This document shows positions 60,766 through 64,000 of a stretch of DNA of 64,000 bases, in pieces. The notes beneath the pieces are model-generated. The model ran no database searches and was not told the origin of the DNA. It was given only the letters and a program-made list of their open reading frames with translations. Source of the DNA: Diogma glabrata (lineage: Eukaryota > Arthropoda > Insecta > Diptera > Cylindrotomidae); the NCBI GenBank assembly GCA_963693315.1, contig CAVNZG010001038.1:1-64000 (forward strand), in the 5' to 3' direction. A program made the position numbers and the translations under genes. Each line of letters starts with the position of its first letter. Position 1 is the stretch's first letter.

Positions 60766-61078
60766 AAGGGTGTGTCAAAATTAGCGCAAGATCTAAATAA
60801 AGTAAAAAACACAGTTTTTTGTCTTTAGATTGTTATTTTTTGTATTGAATCATAAACTACTTAGGATAGGGTTTTTTATTGGATAACAAATTTGACGAAT
60901 GGCCTTCACGGCTTTGCTGGTACACACGAACTCTTTTCTCTAAATTTTTCAGGACCATTTTGCATAAATAAGGCTGAATTTCGTTGATGTAGTGCTCAAT
61001 TTCCTCCTTTAATACACTAGTGGTTGTGGGTTTGTTGACATAGATCGACTTCAAATAACCCCCTAAAAATATATCTAA
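60766..61078 (-). pseudogene. Mariner/IS630-type transposase C-terminal fragment
   Basis: On the minus strand, from 61078, the frame reads LDIFLGGYLKSIYVNKPTTT, then SVLKEEIEHYINEIQPYLCK, then RVRVYQQSREGHSSNLL and a stop at 60857. The wording (DFFLWGYLKSxVYxxxPxTxxxLKxxIxxxIxxIxxxxLxxVxxxxxxRhxxCxxxxGGHhxDhh) is the C-terminus of IS630-type transposases of insects. Beyond the stop the tip GGGTGTGTCAAAATTAGCGC at 60768 resembles their terminal repeat. The other half is missing, cut by the tandem repeat at 61078. Confidence 0.75.
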
Positions 61079-62140
61079 TAGTTTTTTTCTGAGAAACTTC
61101 AAAACCATACCTTTGAATTGAAAAAATTCCAATTACTTCTTTACTTACTTGAGTTTAATTGATCTCAAAAATCCAAAATAAATTTAAATTCCCTTAATCT
61201 AGTCTAATGTTAATACATATAGGACTACAAATTGACCAAGTGTCAGGCATTGATTTCACATTGATTGGAAACAATCAATAATGACTATACAATCGTGACT
61301 TAGGATGTTAATTAGAATAGAAATGTTCCCCATTCTATGAATTCACACAAAGTATTGTCTAGAAATTTAATGCAAAAAATCCCATATAATGTAAAAACAT
61401 TTCCATAATATGGAGTCTAATGACAGTGGAAAAATTCAACTTAAGTAAATAATAAATAAGTGATGAAGAAGTTTCAACTTTGAAATTGTCATCGCCTCAA
61501 CGACGTAATCGATAGCATGTCTGACCAAGGATTCGAGCCGGGCACTGATGAGGGTAGGTTCGAAACTTCAAAACCATACCTTTGAATTGAAAATATTCCA
61601 ATTACTTCTTTACTTACTTGAGTTTAATTGACCTCAAAAATCCAAAATAAATTTAAATTCCCTTAATGTAGTCTAATGTGTAATATATATAGGACTACAA
61701 ATTGACCAAGTGTCAGGCATTGATTTCACATTGATTGGAAACAATCAATAATGACTATACAATCGTAACATAGGATGTTAATTAGAATAGAAATGTTCCC
61801 CATTCTATGAATTCACACAAAGTATTGTCTAGAAATTTAATGCAAAAAAATCCCATATAATGTAAAAACATTTCCATAATATGGAGTCTAAGACAGTGGA
61901 AAAATTCAACTTAAGTAAAATAAATAAGTGATGAAGAAGTTTCAACTTTGAAATTATCATCGCCTCAACGGCGTAATCGATAGCGTGTCTGCCCAAGGAT
62001 TCGAGCCGGGCACTGACGAGGGTAGGTTCGAATCCCATCCGAAACACGAATAATGTGAATTGGAGTTTTTTTTCTGAGAAACTTCAAAACCATACCTTTG
62101 AATTGAAAAAATTCCAATTACTTCTTTACTTACTTGATGA
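61079..62140 (+). repeat. tRNA-headed ~0.5-kb tandem repeat, right locus
   Basis: Two full units start at about 61079 and 61562, and a third starts at about 62066 and is cut at 62140. The hairpin ATTGATTG-GAAA-CAATCAAT recurs at 61260-61279 and 61730-61749. tRNA-like heads lie at ~61495-61563 (truncated in box B) and ~61965-62045 (intact box B GGTTCGAATCC). Same family as 752-1396. Confidence 0.8.
61965..62045 (+). ncRNA. Best-preserved tRNA-like head of the repeat
   Basis: A box A-like stretch CGGCGTAATCGATAGCGTGT is followed 35 bp later by box B GGTTCGAATCC (62025-62035). It could still recruit TFIIIC. The anticodon arm cannot be folded convincingly, so this is a tRNA-derived head, not a functional tRNA. 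Confidence 0.5.
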
Positions 62141-63201
62141 ATTACTTAATGAATTATTTTTAATATGTTATGAATGAATTTAATTATGAAGTAAATAAAA
62201 TTCTTTATTATTGTTATTTATTTTATATGCTTCATTGACCGAATTTGTTGTAAAATAAATAAAGCAATTTAATTTATTTTCTTTCGATTGTTAGATATTT
62301 TAATATTATTATTTCGATTGTTATATATTTTTAATATATTTAAATATATTTTAAATGTTATCTGAAAAAGCAATTTTTGACCTACACCAAAAACAATTTC
62401 TGTGTATGTTGCTGCAAATAATCTTTTGCACAAATTCGCGAGCTGACCAATCGGCTAGATTCCTAAAAGTCGAATAATCTAAAGCGTTATAGCGATCGTT
62501 TGAATTTTAATGTTTAAATAAAATTAACATCACATTCATCATTCGGAGTCAGACGAGTCGACGTTTCCTAAATTTTAAAAGAAAAAGAACAAAAACAAAC
62601 AAAAATAATCGAAAATAGATAAATAATAGTGTTATAAGTGTTAATAAGTGTTAGTAAGTGTAGTAGCTAATAAGTGTGATAGTGTTTGTGTTAATGTTCA
62701 TGAAAATAAAAGTGTTGAAGAACGGACGCGTACAATTATATAATTGGTGAGATTGTTCTTTATTAAAAAATTATTTGGTAGTTTGTGTTCACTATTACCA
62801 AGAGGTAGGCAGGTAAAATTTTACCTTTTATTGCTCTGATGTAATAAATTTATTTATTATTTTAAAGCATAAATTTGTTTTGGTAACAGAAAATCAAACT
62901 TTTGTTTTAGTTGTTAGTGATTTTTTTTTTTGGTTTGATTGAGATTTTTTTGTGAAGTTTTTTGACATGATCTAGCTTCTCCCACCTCGGACTTATTTTA
63001 GGAGTTGGAAAGTGTCAGTTGGTTGATTATGAAATGTAATTTTTTGACAAAAGTTAGGAATTTCGAATTTAACCCTTTATTTGTACTCTTCAATTTTGTT
63101 AATGTATTTTGTGTCCCCATTTTTTTTTGCTTTTCTCTTATCGTGCTACTGTTGCATGAAATCTGCTATCGTGTTTTTGTGACAGAGATACTCAGTTTCT
63201 T
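62141..63201. other. Flank and probable 5' UTR of the LINE at the right edge
   Basis: AT-rich. A run of AAGTGTTA-type words occurs at 62626-62680. No protein similarity. The LINE 5' end is likely within this stretch but cannot be placed. Confidence 0.4.
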
Positions 63202-64000
63202 TTGTACTGTTTAGTGTTGAAATTTAGGCCTGACCGAATTTCAGTAGCTATGCCTTCAATGTTAAAGGGTAAGTCTTTGTCTCAACAAAATTGCCGCAGA
63301 GTGAACCAACAGCTTAGCATTTACTTCACCAACATAAGAGGACTCAATTCGAATCTAAACGAGGATCATCACTTCATTGAAAAAAATAAACCTGACATAT
63401 TGTTTCTTACCGAAACAATTGTTAGGGGCAAAGCATCGAAGTTGGATCCCGATAAATACCGGATACCTAGTTACGAATCGGAACATTCCTTTTATAACAA
63501 GCATGGTGTCAGTGTATTTGTTCGAGATTCACTTTCATGTATGAGAATTAAGGCCTACGAGTTGAACTCTAAGCACCATAATTCTATAGCACTAAAGATC
63601 TCAGGTGTTGATGAAACTATGTTTATAATAGGATTATATAGATCCCCAAATTCTCCCCCAGGATCTCCCTTTTTCGATCAAATATCGGCTTATCTAGACA
63701 AGATTACCACGGACTACCCCAAAGCAAGACTGGCCATTCTTGGAGACTTTAATATTCATAATAAAGAATGGCTTAAGTATTCATCGCGCACTGACGACGT
63801 AGGAAGACAAGCCGAACTGATACTCGCAGATTATCACGGTTTGAAGCAAATGATAGAGTGCTCCACTTGAATCTCAGACAATTTACATCATAACAATAAT
63901 TTGCTGGATCTGTTTTTGACAAACGAACCAGATACTACGAAGACAAAAGTTGAACTACCCCTCGGAACATCGGACCATTTACTAATATCAGCAATAGTGC
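63202..64000 (+). pseudogene. LINE endonuclease domain (Jockey/CR1 group), runs off the window
   Basis: From about residue 35 the frame shows the APE-type endonuclease: LSIYFTNIRGLNSNLNE, then KPDILFLTET (catalytic Glu), then IIGLYRSPNSP, then LAILGDFNIHNKEWL (GDFN), LLDLFLTNEP, and SDHLLISAI at the window edge. This enzyme nicks target DNA for target-primed reverse transcription. A TGA at 63868-63870 (CST-stop-ISDN), probably a former Trp, interrupts the frame, and the similarity continues in the same frame. The reverse transcriptase would lie beyond the window. The start is uncertain. The first ATG of the conserved part is near 63250. Confidence 0.85.

Noticed and set aside
61495..62045. 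tRNA genes
   Set aside because: Box A/B-like motifs exist, but no full cloverleaf or anticodon arm can be folded. The units are repeats.

Overview
The window is A+T-rich eukaryotic DNA, almost certainly from an insect and probably a dipteran. Three things point that way: very short introns (55-69 bp) in the only host genes, a multiple inositol polyphosphate phosphatase of the insect type, and a mobile-element load typical of insects (RTE, Jockey-like, Ty3/gypsy CsRn1-type, BEL/Pao, hAT, Harbinger and mariner-type). No species can be named from the sequence alone. There are no operons and no bacterial features.

Layout. At 0.75-1.4 kb there is a tRNA-headed ~0.5-kb tandem repeat, broken by an (AT)n tract. 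An RTE-type LINE lies at 1.6-4.4 kb between two (AT)n tracts. The 5' half of an LTR retrotransposon (LTR, SAP-domain gag, broken protease) is at 5.0-7.5 kb. From 7.9 to 19.5 kb there is mostly gene-free AT-rich DNA with TE relics: a reversed copy of a ~290-bp repeat family, a Jockey-like reverse transcriptase piece, a hAT MITE with a perfect 8-bp target duplication, and a BEL/Pao integrase tail. A multiple inositol polyphosphate phosphatase gene (MINPP copy 1, minus strand) is at 19.5-21.1 kb. Tandem-repeat elements occupy 21.7-23.0 kb and 26.4-29.0 kb. A complete but dead CsRn1-type LTR retrotransposon (minus strand) spans 29.1-35.3 kb and carries an internal 590-bp duplication. A decayed hAT element at 36.2-38.8 kb is interrupted by a 556-bp foldback element. 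MINPP copy 2 (minus strand) is at 39.4-41.1 kb.

The most striking structure spans 42.8-60.7 kb, a Russian doll. The outer element has ~300-bp inverted terminal repeats and a broken transposase-like gene of a family I cannot name. That gene is split first by a 377-bp near-perfect palindrome and then by a 15.4-kb Harbinger element (CAG target duplication). Inside the Harbinger, ~7 kb carrying its Myb-like gene, its transposase and a nested Jockey-like LINE 3' end is directly duplicated. Each copy also holds further repeat elements with variable numbers of internal tandem units, inverted in one copy relative to the other. A mariner-type fragment, two more tRNA-headed tandem units and the 5' part of another LINE (endonuclease domain) close the window.

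Only the two MINPP genes look intact. They are secreted histidine-acid phosphatases with identical exon structure and a central exon of the same length. One ends in a hydrophobic GPI-anchor-like tail and the other stops just before it, so the pair may have split into a surface-bound and a soluble enzyme. Every element-encoded protein with recognisable coding sequence, except possibly the LINE at the right edge (one internal stop, runs off the window), carries stops or frameshifts.
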